DNA of 64,000 nucleotides from Chloroflexota bacterium (GCA_013112575.1 JABFGG010000020.1:1-64000); one strand, 5' to 3'. Shown: positions 40,133 to 49,658, counted from the stretch's first letter. Notes: generated by a model not told the origin, from the sequence alone. Program-made: numbers and translations.

Positions 40133-41635
40133 ATGAAAGAGAAGCTTGAAGAACTAAAAACCATCCTGGCAGAGGTCGACGACATCTCACGTGCTGTGGC
40201 GATCGCCAATTGGGACCTGGAAACCTACATGCCACCGGGCGGTGCAGAAGGTCGCGGCAACATTGTTGCCACGCTCTCGCGTATGGCGCAAGAAACCTTT
40301 ACCAGCGAGAAGGTGGGGGGGCTGCTGGATGAGTTGATGCCCTTTGCGACTGAACTGGACAAAGACTCGGATGACGCTCGTATCATCACGGAAACCAAGC
40401 GCCAGTATGAAAAGCTGGTGAAAGTGCCGGCTGAGATGGTGGGCGAACGTGCCCAATTGCGCGCCGTAGGAAACCCGGCCTGGCGCGAATCCCGCGAGAA
40501 ATCCGACTACTCGATCTTCAAGCCGCATCTCGAGAAAATGCTCGACTGGGTGCAACGTTATGCCGATCTCTTCAAGCCCTACGATCATATTTATGACCCC
40601 CTGCTGGATGACTACGAAGCCAACATGAAAACGGTGGAGGTCCAGGAAACTTTCGACACCATTCGACCCCAGCAGGTGGAACTGATCGAGGCAATAGCGG
40701 CAGCAGAGCAGGTGGACGACTCTTTCCTCCACCAAGCGTTTGAAGAAGATAAACAACGCCAGTTCGGTAAAGAAGTTGTTGGGGCTATCGGCTTCGACTT
40801 TGAGCGCGGGCGTGAAGACAAGGTCACACACCCCTTCGCCACGAACCTGGGTTATGGGGACCAGCGCATTACTGTGCGTATGGGAGACGATTTCTTCAAC
40901 CCCTACCTATTTGGCGCACTGCACGAAGCTGGGCACGGCATGTACGAACAGGGCATTTCCAAAGATCTGGCACGCACCTCACTGTACACCGGCACTTCTC
41001 TGGGCATTCACGAATCGCAATCACGCATGTGGGAAAACTTGGTGGGCCGCTCGAAACCTTTCTGGGATCATTACTATCCCCGCCTGCAAGAACTGTTCCC
41101 CAGCCAATTGGGCAACGTGAGCGTTGATGACTTCTACAAAGGTATCAACATCGTCAAACCCTCCTTCATCCGTGTAGAGGCCGACGAAGCCACCTACAAC
41201 CTGCACATCATGTTGCGCATGGAGATCGAGATTGCCCTACTCGAAGGCTCACTGTCCGTGGATGATCTGCCCGAATACTGGAATACAAAGTTCGAGGAGT
41301 ATCTGGGTATCACACCAGATAACGACGCAGATGGCGTATTGCAGGATGTCCACTGGTCCTTTGGCTTGTATGGCTACTTCTCAACCTATGCCCTGGGCAA
41401 CCTGATCTCTGTGCAGTTGTGGGAAAAGGTCAAGGAAGACATCCCCGACCTGGAAGCCAAAGTGGGTAACGCAGAATTCAAACCCCTGCTGACCTGGATG
41501 AATGAAAAGATCCACGTACATGGCAGCAAGTTCCCCCCGCAGGAATTGATGCAACGTGTGACCGGTTCTGGTATTGATGGCACAGCTTACATCAGCTATC
41601 TAAAAACAAAATACGGCGACATCTACAATCTTTAG
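40133..41635 (+). CDS. M32-family thermostable carboxypeptidase
   Basis: 500 residues, full length for the Taq carboxypeptidase family. The zinc motif HEAGH is at 264-268 (GALHEAGHGMYEQG), the downstream Glu ligand lies in GIHESQSRMWENLVGRS, and the family signature region IRVEADEATYNLHIMLRMEIE is present. It removes C-terminal residues from peptides in the cytosol. The first 60 residues form the usual helical lid (AIANWDLETYMPPGGAEGR). A terminator follows at 41656-41688. The promoter region carries the repeated operator. Confidence 0.94.
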   Translation: MKEKLEELKTILAEVDDISRAVAIANWDLETYMPPGGAEGRGNIVATLSRMAQETFTSEKVGGLLDELMPFATELDKDSDDARIITETKRQYEKLVKVPAEMVGERAQLRAVGNPAWRESREKSDYSIFKPHLEKMLDWVQRYADLFKPYDHIYDPLLDDYEANMKTVEVQETFDTIRPQQVELIEAIAAAEQVDDSFLHQAFEEDKQRQFGKEVVGAIGFDFERGREDKVTHPFATNLGYGDQRITVRMGDDFFNPYLFGALHEAGHGMYEQGISKDLARTSLYTGTSLGIHESQSRMWENLVGRSKPFWDHYYPRLQELFPSQLGNVSVDDFYKGINIVKPSFIRVEADEATYNLHIMLRMEIEIALLEGSLSVDDLPEYWNTKFEEYLGITPDNDADGVLQDVHWSFGLYGYFSTYALGNLISVQLWEKVKEDIPDLEAKVGNAEFKPLLTWMNEKIHVHGSKFPPQELMQRVTGSGIDGTAYISYLKTKYGDIYNL

Positions 41636-41655
41636 TCGTTTCCCGTTCGACCATA

Positions 41656-41688
41656 AGCCCTCGAATGTTTTTCGAGGGCTTTTCTTTG
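41656..41688 (+). terminator. Rho-independent terminator of the M32 gene
   Basis: AGCCCTCGAA (41656-41665) pairs with TTCGAGGGCT (41671-41680), followed by TTTCTTTG. Confidence 0.85.
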
Positions 41689-41694
41689 TAATAT

Positions 41695-41723
41695 TTCCAG
41701 CTACAAGTAGTAGAGGATATAAT
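41695..41723 (+). promoter_or_regulatory. Promoter of the receiver/IDH-like pair
   Basis: TATAAT (41718-41723) with a weak TTTCCA -35 (41694-41699, 18-base spacer). The ATG at 41758 follows about 28 bases after the predicted start. Confidence 0.45.
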
Positions 41724-41757
41724 TACGGATTGGCCGGACAGAATCAAAATTCAGACG

Positions 41758-42123
41758 ATGGCACTGATCCTTTTTGTGGATGACGAACCCTTGACGCTCA
41801 CGCTTCTCAGCCAGGCTGCTGAGATATTGGGACACGATTCTGTTACCACTGAAAGTGGCCAGGAAGCTGTCATGATCGCGGAAGAGCAGTCGCCGGAGGT
41901 AATCCTACTGGATATGAATCTTAAAGGCACAGATGGCGTTCAAGTTACAAAAGCGCTGCGCGAAAATCCAAAGACCAGTGAGATCCCGATCCTGATCCTG
42001 TCCGCTGGCCCCGGCCTCCAAACTGCAGAACTGGCCGCCGCCTCTGGTGCCAATGCTTATCTACAAAAACCAATCCGTCTCCAGACGTTAATCGAGGTCA
42101 TTCGTGAGTACACCGAACAATAA
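41758..42123 (+). CDS. Single-domain response regulator (CheY-like receiver)
   Basis: 121 residues, a complete receiver with no output domain: acidic pair in LFVDDEPLTLTLL, phospho-acceptor Asp in VILLDMNLKGTDG (about position 52), Thr/Ser switch in ILILSAGPG and Lys in YLQKPIR. It can be phosphorylated by a histidine kinase encoded elsewhere; no kinase or chemotaxis gene is nearby. The next gene starts 20 bases before its stop, so the two are translationally coupled, which ties the receiver to a dehydrogenase. Confidence 0.9.
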   Translation: MALILFVDDEPLTLTLLSQAAEILGHDSVTTESGQEAVMIAEEQSPEVILLDMNLKGTDGVQVTKALRENPKTSEIPILILSAGPGLQTAELAAASGANAYLQKPIRLQTLIEVIREYTEQ

Positions 42124-43207
42124 CGAAAACAAACCACTGATCACCGTGATGCACGGCGATCAAACGGGGGAAGAACTATTGCAGGAAGCCTTGCGCGTTT
42201 TGGAGGCCGACGTTACCGGTGTGGAATGTGACTTCGAGCATTTCGACCTGAGCCTGGAAAACCGCCAGAAAACCAAGAACGAAGTGGTACGCCAGGCTGC
42301 CGAAGCCATGTGCGCCAGTGGCCTGGGCCTTAAAGCCGCCACCATCACACCCGAAAAACGCGGCGACGTAGGCAGCCCCAATGCTATCCTCCGTGAGGAC
42401 ATCGACGGTAAAGTGATCCTGCGTACAGGGCGGCGCATCCCCAACGTGAGGCCGGTAGGTGGTGTGTTTGCGCCTATCGCCATTGTACGTATGGCAGTTG
42501 AAGACGCTTATGGAGCCGATGAGTGGCGCAAGGAAACTGAAGACGGCGACGAGGTCGCTTACCGCAAGTCGCATATCACACGCTCGACCTGTCGCGCCGT
42601 GGCCGAGTTCACGTTCCAATATGCCGAACGCACTGGGGCACGCGTATTTGGGGGTCCCAAGTACACCGTCAGCCCGGTATACGAAGGCATGTTCAAAGAA
42701 GAATTGGACGCCGCCGCAGAACGCCGTCCAGGTGTGCCCTACCAACCCCTGCTAATCGATGCCACTTTTGCATTGCTGATGCAAACCTCGGGTGACCCGC
42801 TGGTGATCCCTGCTCTGAATCGCGATGGCGACTTGCTCTCAGATATGATCCTGCAAATGTTCGGCAGCATCGCCGGTTCGGAGAGCCTAGTGCTTGGCTT
42901 TGACAAAACTGCCACCAATGTAAAAGTGGTAATGGCAGAGGCGCCCCACGGCACAGCCCCCGCACTAGAGGGCAAGAACATCGCTAACCCCATGTCGATG
43001 ATCCTGGCTAACGCGGCTTTGTTGAGTTACATCGAACAACCCAAAGCCGAACAGGCTTCGCGCGCCATCTACGAGTCTGTATTTGAAACTGTGCATGAAG
43101 GCAAAGCCACTCCTGACCTGGGCGGCAGCTTCAGCACCAGCGAGTTCACCGACGAGGTTATCCGGCGGGTCAAGGCCAAGATCGAAGTGTGGGCCACTTT
43201 AGGGTAG
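42104..43207 (+). CDS. Isocitrate/isopropylmalate dehydrogenase-family protein
   Basis: 367 residues with the beta-decarboxylating dehydrogenase fold: TVMHGDQTGEELLQEALRVL at the start, ILRTGRRIPNVRPVGG in the substrate loop, KYTVSPVYEGMFKEEL, NRDGDLLSDMILQMFGSIAG (metal-binding Asp) and APHGTAPALEGKNIANPMSM (nucleotide loop). It diverges from standard Icd and LeuB, so the substrate (isocitrate, isopropylmalate, tartrate or other) is not assigned. The GTG start has GAGG 6 bases upstream inside the receiver gene. Confidence 0.82.
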   Translation: MSTPNNNENKPLITVMHGDQTGEELLQEALRVLEADVTGVECDFEHFDLSLENRQKTKNEVVRQAAEAMCASGLGLKAATITPEKRGDVGSPNAILREDIDGKVILRTGRRIPNVRPVGGVFAPIAIVRMAVEDAYGADEWRKETEDGDEVAYRKSHITRSTCRAVAEFTFQYAERTGARVFGGPKYTVSPVYEGMFKEELDAAAERRPGVPYQPLLIDATFALLMQTSGDPLVIPALNRDGDLLSDMILQMFGSIAGSESLVLGFDKTATNVKVVMAEAPHGTAPALEGKNIANPMSMILANAALLSYIEQPKAEQASRAIYESVFETVHEGKATPDLGGSFSTSEFTDEVIRRVKAKIEVWATLG

Positions 43208-43283
43208 CTCTTTTCTCCACCTAATCAACAGCCGATCTGACTTGCGCCTGGTACATATTGTGCATAAATAGAGGGGATTACTA

Positions 43284-44246
43284 ATGTATTCGCATACCAA
43301 AATCAAGAGCGACCAATTCGTGAAGCTTGGAAAGAAATTCACAGTCTTTTTACTACTGTTAATAATGTCCGCCTGCGCGGCCCCAAACGCCGTTGAGGTG
43401 GCAGTAGAGCCAAACGAGACTTCTGCAATAGAAATTGCAGAAGCAGAAGAAACCGCAATTCCATCTAGCACACCTATTCCCAACCCGGATCAACCAACAC
43501 CAGTGATCAATACGGCGCGGCCGGAGAACACTCCCACCATAACCCCTACCGCGGTGCTGTTAGTGGATCCCAATATCGAAATCCCCACCGCTCACATACG
43601 CATCCACCGTCCGGGGCCGGGGTCCAAGGTCTCATCTGGATTTTTCCTGATCATCGATTTTATCCCTACGGGGGACAACAAAGTGCGCATCGAGCTTTTT
43701 GGCGAGGATGGGCGCAGCATCTCGGCCTTCAACCACCGCTATATCGCGCGCCTCAACCAGGAGCGCGTGGAGCTGGCTTTTGCGATTGATTACGAGATCC
43801 AGGCCTTTTCTGAACTGGGGCGCATCCAGGTGAGCCTGGACGATGAGTTTGGACGCCCTCAAGCACTTACCTCTGTAGATTTGATCTTGCTCTCGGCGGG
43901 GTCTTCCTCTATCAACCCACCCCAGGATGAACGCGAAAAGATCTACATTCAGCAGCCCTTCAAGGACACCATCGTACCTGGAGGCAGCCTGGCACTGACC
44001 GGCATTGTGCGCACGGATAACGCCAACCCGCTGGTAGTTGAATTAACCACGGAAGAAGGCAAGGTAGTGGGGACGGCGCTGGCAGGCGTTGCCGTGGAAC
44101 CTGGACAGGCTTACGGCTTATTTGCCGGTGAAGTTGAATATGAGGTGGATGAACCCACCTGGGTGCGTATGACCATCCGGGAACTGGACCGCCGTATCCC
44201 AGGGGTGAGATATGTTTCCAGCCTATTGTTCGTTGTGGCCCCCTGA
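43284..44246 (+). CDS. Lipoprotein with two Ig-like (Gmad2-like) domains
   Basis: 320 residues. Signal peptide and lipobox (FTVFLLLLIMSACAAPN, Cys near residue 32), a Thr/Pro/Glu-rich linker to about residue 95, then two beta-sandwich units: one starting IRIHRPGPGSKVSSGFFL and one starting IYIQQPFKDTIVPGGSLALTG, each with the xxPxxGxxV opening of Gmad2/spore-germination Ig-like domains. It is probably a surface-anchored binding or wall-associated protein. GAGGGG lies before the ATG. The kinase gene follows after 66 bases. Confidence 0.7.
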   Translation: MYSHTKIKSDQFVKLGKKFTVFLLLLIMSACAAPNAVEVAVEPNETSAIEIAEAEETAIPSSTPIPNPDQPTPVINTARPENTPTITPTAVLLVDPNIEIPTAHIRIHRPGPGSKVSSGFFLIIDFIPTGDNKVRIELFGEDGRSISAFNHRYIARLNQERVELAFAIDYEIQAFSELGRIQVSLDDEFGRPQALTSVDLILLSAGSSSINPPQDEREKIYIQQPFKDTIVPGGSLALTGIVRTDNANPLVVELTTEEGKVVGTALAGVAVEPGQAYGLFAGEVEYEVDEPTWVRMTIRELDRRIPGVRYVSSLLFVVAP

Positions 44247-44299
44247 GCTATTTATCCATTGAATCTTCCCGGCCCTATGGTCGATTGACACATCTCGTT

Positions 44300-44312
44300 T
44301 ATACTTAATGTC
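44300..44312 (+). promoter_or_regulatory. -10 element adjacent to the kinase start codon
   Basis: TATACT (44300-44305) ends 7 bases before the ATG at 44313; no ribosome site is present. TTGACA at 44285-44290 is too close to serve this -10. A leaderless transcript is inferred. Confidence 0.4.
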
Positions 44313-46268
44313 ATGGAATTAGCGTCTGGCAGTCGACTCAAGGACCGCTACGAGATCATTGAAAGCCTGGGGAGAGGCGGCATGGGGGCCGTGTATCTGG
44401 CCCATGATGATGCGCTGGATACACAGGTGGCCATCAAGACCAACCTCAATCCCGGCCCACATAGCGAACGCCAGTTCCTGCGTGAGGCGCAACTACTGGC
44501 TAGCCTGCGCCACCCCAACCTGCCGCGCGTTACAGACTATTTCATTGAGGAAGACGTGCAATTGCTGGTGATGGATTTTGTACCCGGCGACAACCTCTCC
44601 CAACGCCTCAAATTGGATGGGGCTCAACCCGTGGAGGACGTGCTGGACTGGGCACAGCAGATAGGCAGCGCACTATCTTATCTTCACTCGCAAAACCCAC
44701 CCATCATCCACCGCGATATCAAACCGGGCAATATCAAGATCATGCCCGATGGCATAGCGGTGCTGGTCGATTTTGGCATTGCCAAAGCCACCGAAGGCCA
44801 GCTAACCACTACCGGCGCACGCGGCTACACGCCCGGCTTCGCACCCCCTGAACAGCACGGCCAGGGCAAAACCGGACCTTATTCTGACCAGTATGCTTTC
44901 GCAGGCACCTTATATGCGCTGATAACCGACAAGGCCCCGCCGGACTCGGTGGAGCGCATGCTGGAACAGGCCGAACTGCAACCGACCCGCAAGATCAACC
45001 GCAAGATCCCCAGACACGTGGATACGGCATTGCAACGGGGCTTGGCCATTTATCCGGAAGAGCGGTATGCCAGTGTGGATGAATTCTTGGGTGCCTTGCT
45101 GGACAAGCGCTATAAAGCCCAGCCACCCACCCAGCCGATACCTGTGAATAACAATAGTGGTGGCGGCGGTTTTTTCCGCTTCTTATTTAGCTTGTTCATT
45201 TTTGTTATCCTCCTTGGAGGATTAGGAGCAGGGGGCTTTTATCTATGGAGTACAGGAACGCTAGATCAACTGGGTATCCTGCCCCCCATTGAACCTTCTG
45301 CCACTGTGGGAACACCCTCGGCATTCCTGACTGAAGAAGCCCTGATAGCGAGTTTCACGGAAACACCCACGATAACGCTGACCCCAACAACTACAGAAAC
45401 ACCGCAACCAACAGCCACACCTACGCCTGTACCCACCCCGATCGGCAGTGGTGGCGGCTTGATCGCCTTTGTCAGCGACCGCAATGGGAGTATTTTCCAA
45501 GTGTACACTATGCGCCCCGATGGCAGCGAGGTCACCCAACTGACCTTTGATGAAACCGAAAAAAGCTCGCCACAGTGGTCACCAGATGGTACACAGATCC
45601 TTTACGTCGGCGACAGCGGCAGCGACTTCGGCCTAGATATATGGGTGATGGATGCCGATGGCAGCAACCCCACCAACGTCACCCAAAACCGCGGCGATGA
45701 TACCGATCCGGCCTGGTCGCCCGACGGCGAACGCATTGCCTTTGCCAGCACACGCCTGGGGCCGCGGCGGCTGTTATTCGTAATGGATGCCGATGGCTCC
45801 AGCCCGGAACGCATCACGCGCACCAATACAGAAGAATGGGGGCCATCCTTCTCCCCAGATGGCGCTTTCATGGTGTACTCCAGTTCGGCACGCAGCCGCC
45901 CACCCAACCTGGCGACACGCACAGGCGAAGGCATCAACCCCGGCCCTGTGGACCCCGGACTACGTGATCGCGAAGCACTTGATCCAGATTGGGCTCCGGA
46001 GGGGAACACAGTAGCCTTCACCCACATCGAGGATGATCGTAGCAGCATCTACCTGATCGAGATCGATAGCGGCGGGGACGTGACATTGATACTAACTGGT
46101 GGCCCAAGGGACGAACACCCCAGTTGGGCTGCGGACGGGCTATGGCTGACTTATACCTCGACTTTCAGTGACAACACTGAGATATGGATCATTGATAGCA
46201 CAGGGGGGCAGGCCAGCAATCTGACCAACCACCCGGCAACGGACAAACAACCGGATTGGCAGCCTTAA
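44313..46268 (+). CDS. Ser/Thr protein kinase with extracytoplasmic TolB-like propeller
   Basis: 651 residues. The N-terminal Hanks-type kinase (about 13-270) has the glycine loop GRGGMGAV (20-27), Lys42, HRDIKPGN (133-140) and DFG (153-155), all intact. A membrane helix at about 285-312 and a Thr/Pro-rich linker lead to an outer PD40/TolB-like propeller made of WSPDG-type repeats (PQWSPDGTQILYVGD, PAWSPDGERIAFAS, PSFSPDGAFMVYSS). In PknB-like kinases the outer part senses a ligand; here a propeller replaces PASTA domains. Its target proteins are unknown. Confidence 0.93.
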   Translation: MELASGSRLKDRYEIIESLGRGGMGAVYLAHDDALDTQVAIKTNLNPGPHSERQFLREAQLLASLRHPNLPRVTDYFIEEDVQLLVMDFVPGDNLSQRLKLDGAQPVEDVLDWAQQIGSALSYLHSQNPPIIHRDIKPGNIKIMPDGIAVLVDFGIAKATEGQLTTTGARGYTPGFAPPEQHGQGKTGPYSDQYAFAGTLYALITDKAPPDSVERMLEQAELQPTRKINRKIPRHVDTALQRGLAIYPEERYASVDEFLGALLDKRYKAQPPTQPIPVNNNSGGGGFFRFLFSLFIFVILLGGLGAGGFYLWSTGTLDQLGILPPIEPSATVGTPSAFLTEEALIASFTETPTITLTPTTTETPQPTATPTPVPTPIGSGGGLIAFVSDRNGSIFQVYTMRPDGSEVTQLTFDETEKSSPQWSPDGTQILYVGDSGSDFGLDIWVMDADGSNPTNVTQNRGDDTDPAWSPDGERIAFASTRLGPRRLLFVMDADGSSPERITRTNTEEWGPSFSPDGAFMVYSSSARSRPPNLATRTGEGINPGPVDPGLRDREALDPDWAPEGNTVAFTHIEDDRSSIYLIEIDSGGDVTLILTGGPRDEHPSWAADGLWLTYTSTFSDNTEIWIIDSTGGQASNLTNHPATDKQPDWQP

Positions 46269-46325
46269 AAAACAGTAATTAGTGATTAGGTAATAGGAAT
46301 CAGGGGGATGGTTTACTAAAGAGTT

Positions 46326-46850
46326 TCAGTTCATATCATCGACTGCCTGCAAAGCCAAGAGCAACTCATCGATTTCAGATTTGGGTACGCCGATTTTATC
46401 TTGATGGCGGCGGATGATCTCCACGGCTATATCAGATGTGCCTGCTTCTGCGGCCATCTCTGCTCCCCAGGCCGGATGTTGGGCGGCAATCACATAGGGA
46501 CGTCGCCAGCCTTCTGGCGGACTCTCACCCCAAATATCAACTTTCTGTGGAAATAAGGCGCGCCCCAAAACCACGACAACACGATCCCAGATAAAGAGAC
46601 GATGTCGGGCTTTACCCACATCATGTAAAAGGGCAGCCACCAATAAGTCAGGATTAGTCTGTCCCTGTTCTTCAAGCTGGCTGAGGACATTCAGGGCATG
46701 AGCTTGCTCAGAGGCTTGCAGGCGCGCAAAAAGCGCCAGTTGGTCTGAGTTGAGGATATATTGAATATGTTTGAGGGCTTCGGGGCTGGGTCTGGCGGTC
46801 AGCGCATGCCAGAATTGGCGCACACGATACAGCCAGCGAGAAGGGTTCAT
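46326..46850 (-). CDS. HD-domain hydrolase
   Basis: 174 residues. The HD motif is LLVAALLHDVGKARH (about 65-80), with further metal ligands in AAQHPAWGAEMA and EIIRRHQDK. Such small HD proteins are phosphohydrolases acting on nucleotides or on unknown phosphoesters. The start codon overlaps the stop of the upstream M50 gene (ATGA), indicating coupled expression. The stop lies 58 bases from the convergent kinase gene. Confidence 0.82.
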   Translation of the reverse strand: MNPSRWLYRVRQFWHALTARPSPEALKHIQYILNSDQLALFARLQASEQAHALNVLSQLEEQGQTNPDLLVAALLHDVGKARHRLFIWDRVVVVLGRALFPQKVDIWGESPPEGWRRPYVIAAQHPAWGAEMAAEAGTSDIAVEIIRRHQDKIGVPKSEIDELLLALQAVDDMN

Positions 46851-47470
46851 CCCAAAAATAAACGCAAGAGCAGCAAGGCGGGAGTGAAAATCAGGAATTC
46901 AGTTATGTTCAGAAACACCAGCGCCAACAATATGTAAATACCAAAGGAACGAAGACGCAACAATAGATTCTGGCCATTCGGGGGCAGAAAATAATACAGG
47001 ATCTTCTCGCCATCTAACGGAAAAATCGGGAGGAGATTGAATAGCATCAAAATAAGATTAATAAAAACAAACTCGATGATGAACTGGGACAAAGTAGGGA
47101 ACAAAACACCTTGCTCAAGGGTTAATTGGAAAACACCAAACTGCACAGGAATAGCGACCATGATCGCCAGCAAGAGATTGGAGAAGGGGCCAGCTAAGGC
47201 AACCAGCATAGGCGCAGCAGGTGAGCGTCTTTCCAGATTATAAGTATTAACCTGCACCGGACGCGCCCAGCCAAAGCCGGCAAAAAGCAACAATAAGGTA
47301 CCAATCGGGTCAAGATGTTTGAGGGGATTGAGCGTCAGGCGACCCTGGGAACGTGGCGTGTCGTCGTCAAAGACATCGGCGGTCCAGGCGTGCGCAAACT
47401 CATGCACAGTGAAAGCAATTACCAGGATTACGGCGCGGGAGATTAATGTGGCAAGATTTAGATTGAACAT
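46847..47470 (-). CDS. M50-family zinc metalloprotease (site-2 protease type, minimal)
   Basis: 207 residues, no PDZ or CBS domain. The zinc motif HEFAH (in [19 protein letters not shown]) and the C-terminal [14 protein letters not shown] are in place, with four to six helices; this is the compact FtsH-independent S2P group. ATG 47470 is chosen because the longer start at 47488 lies inside the -10 element. The next gene (HD) overlaps by 4 bases. It diverges from DUF951 across a perfect palindrome. Confidence 0.9.
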   Translation of the reverse strand: MFNLNLATLISRAVILVIAFTVHEFAHAWTADVFDDDTPRSQGRLTLNPLKHLDPIGTLLLLFAGFGWARPVQVNTYNLERRSPAAPMLVALAGPFSNLLLAIMVAIPVQFGVFQLTLEQGVLFPTLSQFIIEFVFINLILMLFNLLPIFPLDGEKILYYFLPPNGQNLLLRLRSFGIYILLALVFLNITEFLIFTPALLLLRLFLG

Positions 47471-47479
47471 TTTATGCTC

Positions 47480-47516
47480 GGCGGGCATTATATCATGCGA
47501 TGGTATAATGCCCGCC
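47480..47516. promoter_or_regulatory. Perfect palindrome containing two divergent extended -10 elements
   Basis: GGCGGGCATTATA (47480-47492) and TATAATGCCCGCC (47504-47516) are exact inverted repeats around 11 bases. Each arm contains TATAAT preceded by TGn (TGG on plus, TGA on minus), so two promoters face away from each other: minus towards the M50-HD pair, plus towards DUF951-rsmI-pgi/pmi. Confidence 0.7.
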
Positions 47517-47547
47517 GCACTCCAAAATCACCAATTTTATTGAACTG

Positions 47548-47760
47548 ATGCTACCTGAACTGCAATTAAATGACATAGTACGTCTGCGTAAACAGCACCC
47601 TTGTGGCAGCTATGACTGGAAAGTTGTGCGCCTTGGGGCGGATATTGGCCTGGTGTGTGAAGGCTGTGGTCGGCGTGTATTATTACCCCGCCGCAAGCTG
47701 GCCCGCCGAATGAAAAATGTCATTACCCCGACTGAAGATAATTCCCAGACAGGCACATGA
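47548..47760 (+). CDS. DUF951 domain-containing protein
   Basis: 70 residues, the usual size. It opens [20 protein letters not shown] and continues [20 protein letters not shown], the conserved core of DUF951 with an HPCG plus CxxCG pair likely to bind zinc; it resembles a small nucleic-acid-binding beta barrel. The function is unknown, but the family is often linked to translation or DNA replication genes. The rsmI start overlaps its stop (ATGA). Confidence 0.9.
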   Translation: MLPELQLNDIVRLRKQHPCGSYDWKVVRLGADIGLVCEGCGRRVLLPRRKLARRMKNVITPTEDNSQTGT

Positions 47761-48596
47761 GCACGCTCTACCTGGTAGCAACACCCATCGGCAACCTGGA
47801 GGACATCAGCGCCCGTGCCCTACGCGTATTGCGTGAAGTCAACCTAATCGCAGCAGAAGACACACGCCACTCCGGCAAGCTGCTCAAACATTTTGAGATA
47901 CAGACCAAACTGACCAGCTATTACGACCACAACAAAAGCCAGAAATTAGAAAAGGTGCTGGCAGCCCTGGATAACGGCGATGTGGCGTTGATTTCGGATG
48001 CAGGCACACCCGGCCTGAATGACCCCGGCTACTTGTTGGTACGCGCCGCGCTGGAAGCCGGTCACAAAGTCAGCCCTATCCCAGGGCCCAGCGCGCCCAT
48101 CGCGGCACTGGTCGCCTCAGGTTTGCCGACTGACAAATTCCTGTATATGGGCTATCTGCCGCGCAAAAGCCATGAACGCCAACAATTCATTAAAGCAGTT
48201 GCAGACCACAGCTATACCCTCATTTTTCTAGAATCGCCGCACCGTTTGCAGCCAGCCCTGGAAGACTTGCACAAGGTATTAGGCCCGCGTCAAGCCGCGG
48301 TGGCCAGTGAATTGACTAAAATGTATGAGGATATCCAGCGCGGCACATTGGATGAATTGAGCGCTTACTTTGAAAACGAGCCGGCACGTGGCGAATTCAC
48401 TTTGGTAGTGTCGGGTGCCAGCCAGGAAAAAGGACGCTGGAGCAAAGCACAATTGCTGAATTGGCTGCAAGATGAACTGAACGACGATGCCAAGCCATCC
48501 AGCCTAGCACGCCAACTCGCCAAAGATTCTGGCTGGCCGCGTCGCGAAGTGTATGACTTAATCACCGAATTGCAAAAAGACCAAAAGGAAAGCTAA
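47757..48596 (+). CDS. rsmI: 16S rRNA (cytidine1402-2'-O)-methyltransferase RsmI
   Basis: 279 residues of the tetrapyrrole-methylase fold: [20 protein letters not shown] at the start, [34 protein letters not shown] and [20 protein letters not shown] are diagnostic. It methylates the ribose of C1402 in 16S rRNA. It overlaps the DUF951 stop and the next gene begins directly after its own stop, so DUF951, rsmI and pgi/pmi form one operon. The C-terminal 60 residues hold the usual HTH-like RsmI tail ([19 protein letters not shown]). Confidence 0.95.
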   Translation: MSTLYLVATPIGNLEDISARALRVLREVNLIAAEDTRHSGKLLKHFEIQTKLTSYYDHNKSQKLEKVLAALDNGDVALISDAGTPGLNDPGYLLVRAALEAGHKVSPIPGPSAPIAALVASGLPTDKFLYMGYLPRKSHERQQFIKAVADHSYTLIFLESPHRLQPALEDLHKVLGPRQAAVASELTKMYEDIQRGTLDELSAYFENEPARGEFTLVVSGASQEKGRWSKAQLLNWLQDELNDDAKPSSLARQLAKDSGWPRREVYDLITELQKDQKES

Positions 48597-49658
48597 ATGG
48601 ACCTGAACGACCTTGCCCACATCAAAGCACTCGACGCCGAAGATATGATCGGTCACATTAATGACCTACCAGACCAATTGCAACGCGCCTGGGAATTGGG
48701 TCAGGAACTGGAGCTGCCTCAATGGGAAGGCATCCGGCAAGTTATTGTGGCGGGTATGGGCGGGTCAGCCATCGGAGCCGACCTGCTGGCATCTTATGCC
48801 CAGTCGCTTTCAAGCGTGCCCATTTTCGTACATCGCGATTACGAAGTCCCCATGTGGGGGCAGGGTGAGGAAACCCTGGTGATCTGCTCATCACATTCTG
48901 GTAATACAGAAGAGGTATTGTCTGCCTTTGAGATGGCGGTTGAACAGGGTTGTCGCGTGCTGACCGTTTCGACGGGTGGCAAGTTGTTAGAAGCTGCACA
49001 AGCCAATCAAGCAACTCCCTGGGTCTTCGACCATAAGGGCCAGCCACGTACTGCCGTAGGCTATTCCTTTGGGTTGCTGCTGGCGGCACTCACACGCCTC
49101 GGACTGCTCCCCGACCCTTCAGCCGAGGTGGCGGATGCCATCAAAGCCATGAAAGAACAACAAACAGCCTTTGTCCCTGAAGTGCCGGATACAGGAAACC
49201 CGACCAAACGCATGGCTGGCCAGTTCGTGGGGCGCTGGATCACGATCTACGGCGCGGGTATCCTGGGGCCGGTGGCGCGCCGCTGGAAAACGCAGATCAA
49301 TGAGCTGTCCAAGACCCAGGCCAGTTTCGAGATCCTGCCGGAAGCCGACCACAACACGTTACAAGGCGTGGTCAACCCGGAGCCGCAGTTCGGTAAAAGC
49401 ATGACCATCTTTTTGCGGGCAGCACACAACCACCCCCGCAACCAATTGCGCGATGAGTTCACGCGCATGGGCATCATGCTCGAAGGGCAGAACACGGACT
49501 TTGTGATGGCAACGGGCGAAACGCGCCTGGCCAATATGTGGACCAGCCTGCATTATGGCGACTACGCGTCCTTTTATTTAGCAATTGCCTACAACGTGGA
49601 CCCCACACCGGTAGCCATGTTAGCAGAGTTAAAAGACAAAATGGCGTCAGCGTCCTAA
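48597..49658 (+). CDS. Bifunctional phosphoglucose/phosphomannose isomerase
   Basis: 353 residues with two SIS domains: VIVAGMGGSAIGADLLASYA and VICSSHSGNTEEVLSAFEMA in the first, and the family block EADHNTLQGVVNPEPQF with NQLRDEFTRMGIMLEGQ in the second. This size and the SHSGNTEE loop match the dual PGI/PMI group found in archaea and some bacteria, which interconverts glucose 6-phosphate, mannose 6-phosphate and fructose 6-phosphate. It starts at the base after the rsmI stop. Confidence 0.92.
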   Translation: MDLNDLAHIKALDAEDMIGHINDLPDQLQRAWELGQELELPQWEGIRQVIVAGMGGSAIGADLLASYAQSLSSVPIFVHRDYEVPMWGQGEETLVICSSHSGNTEEVLSAFEMAVEQGCRVLTVSTGGKLLEAAQANQATPWVFDHKGQPRTAVGYSFGLLLAALTRLGLLPDPSAEVADAIKAMKEQQTAFVPEVPDTGNPTKRMAGQFVGRWITIYGAGILGPVARRWKTQINELSKTQASFEILPEADHNTLQGVVNPEPQFGKSMTIFLRAAHNHPRNQLRDEFTRMGIMLEGQNTDFVMATGETRLANMWTSLHYGDYASFYLAIAYNVDPTPVAMLAELKDKMASAS

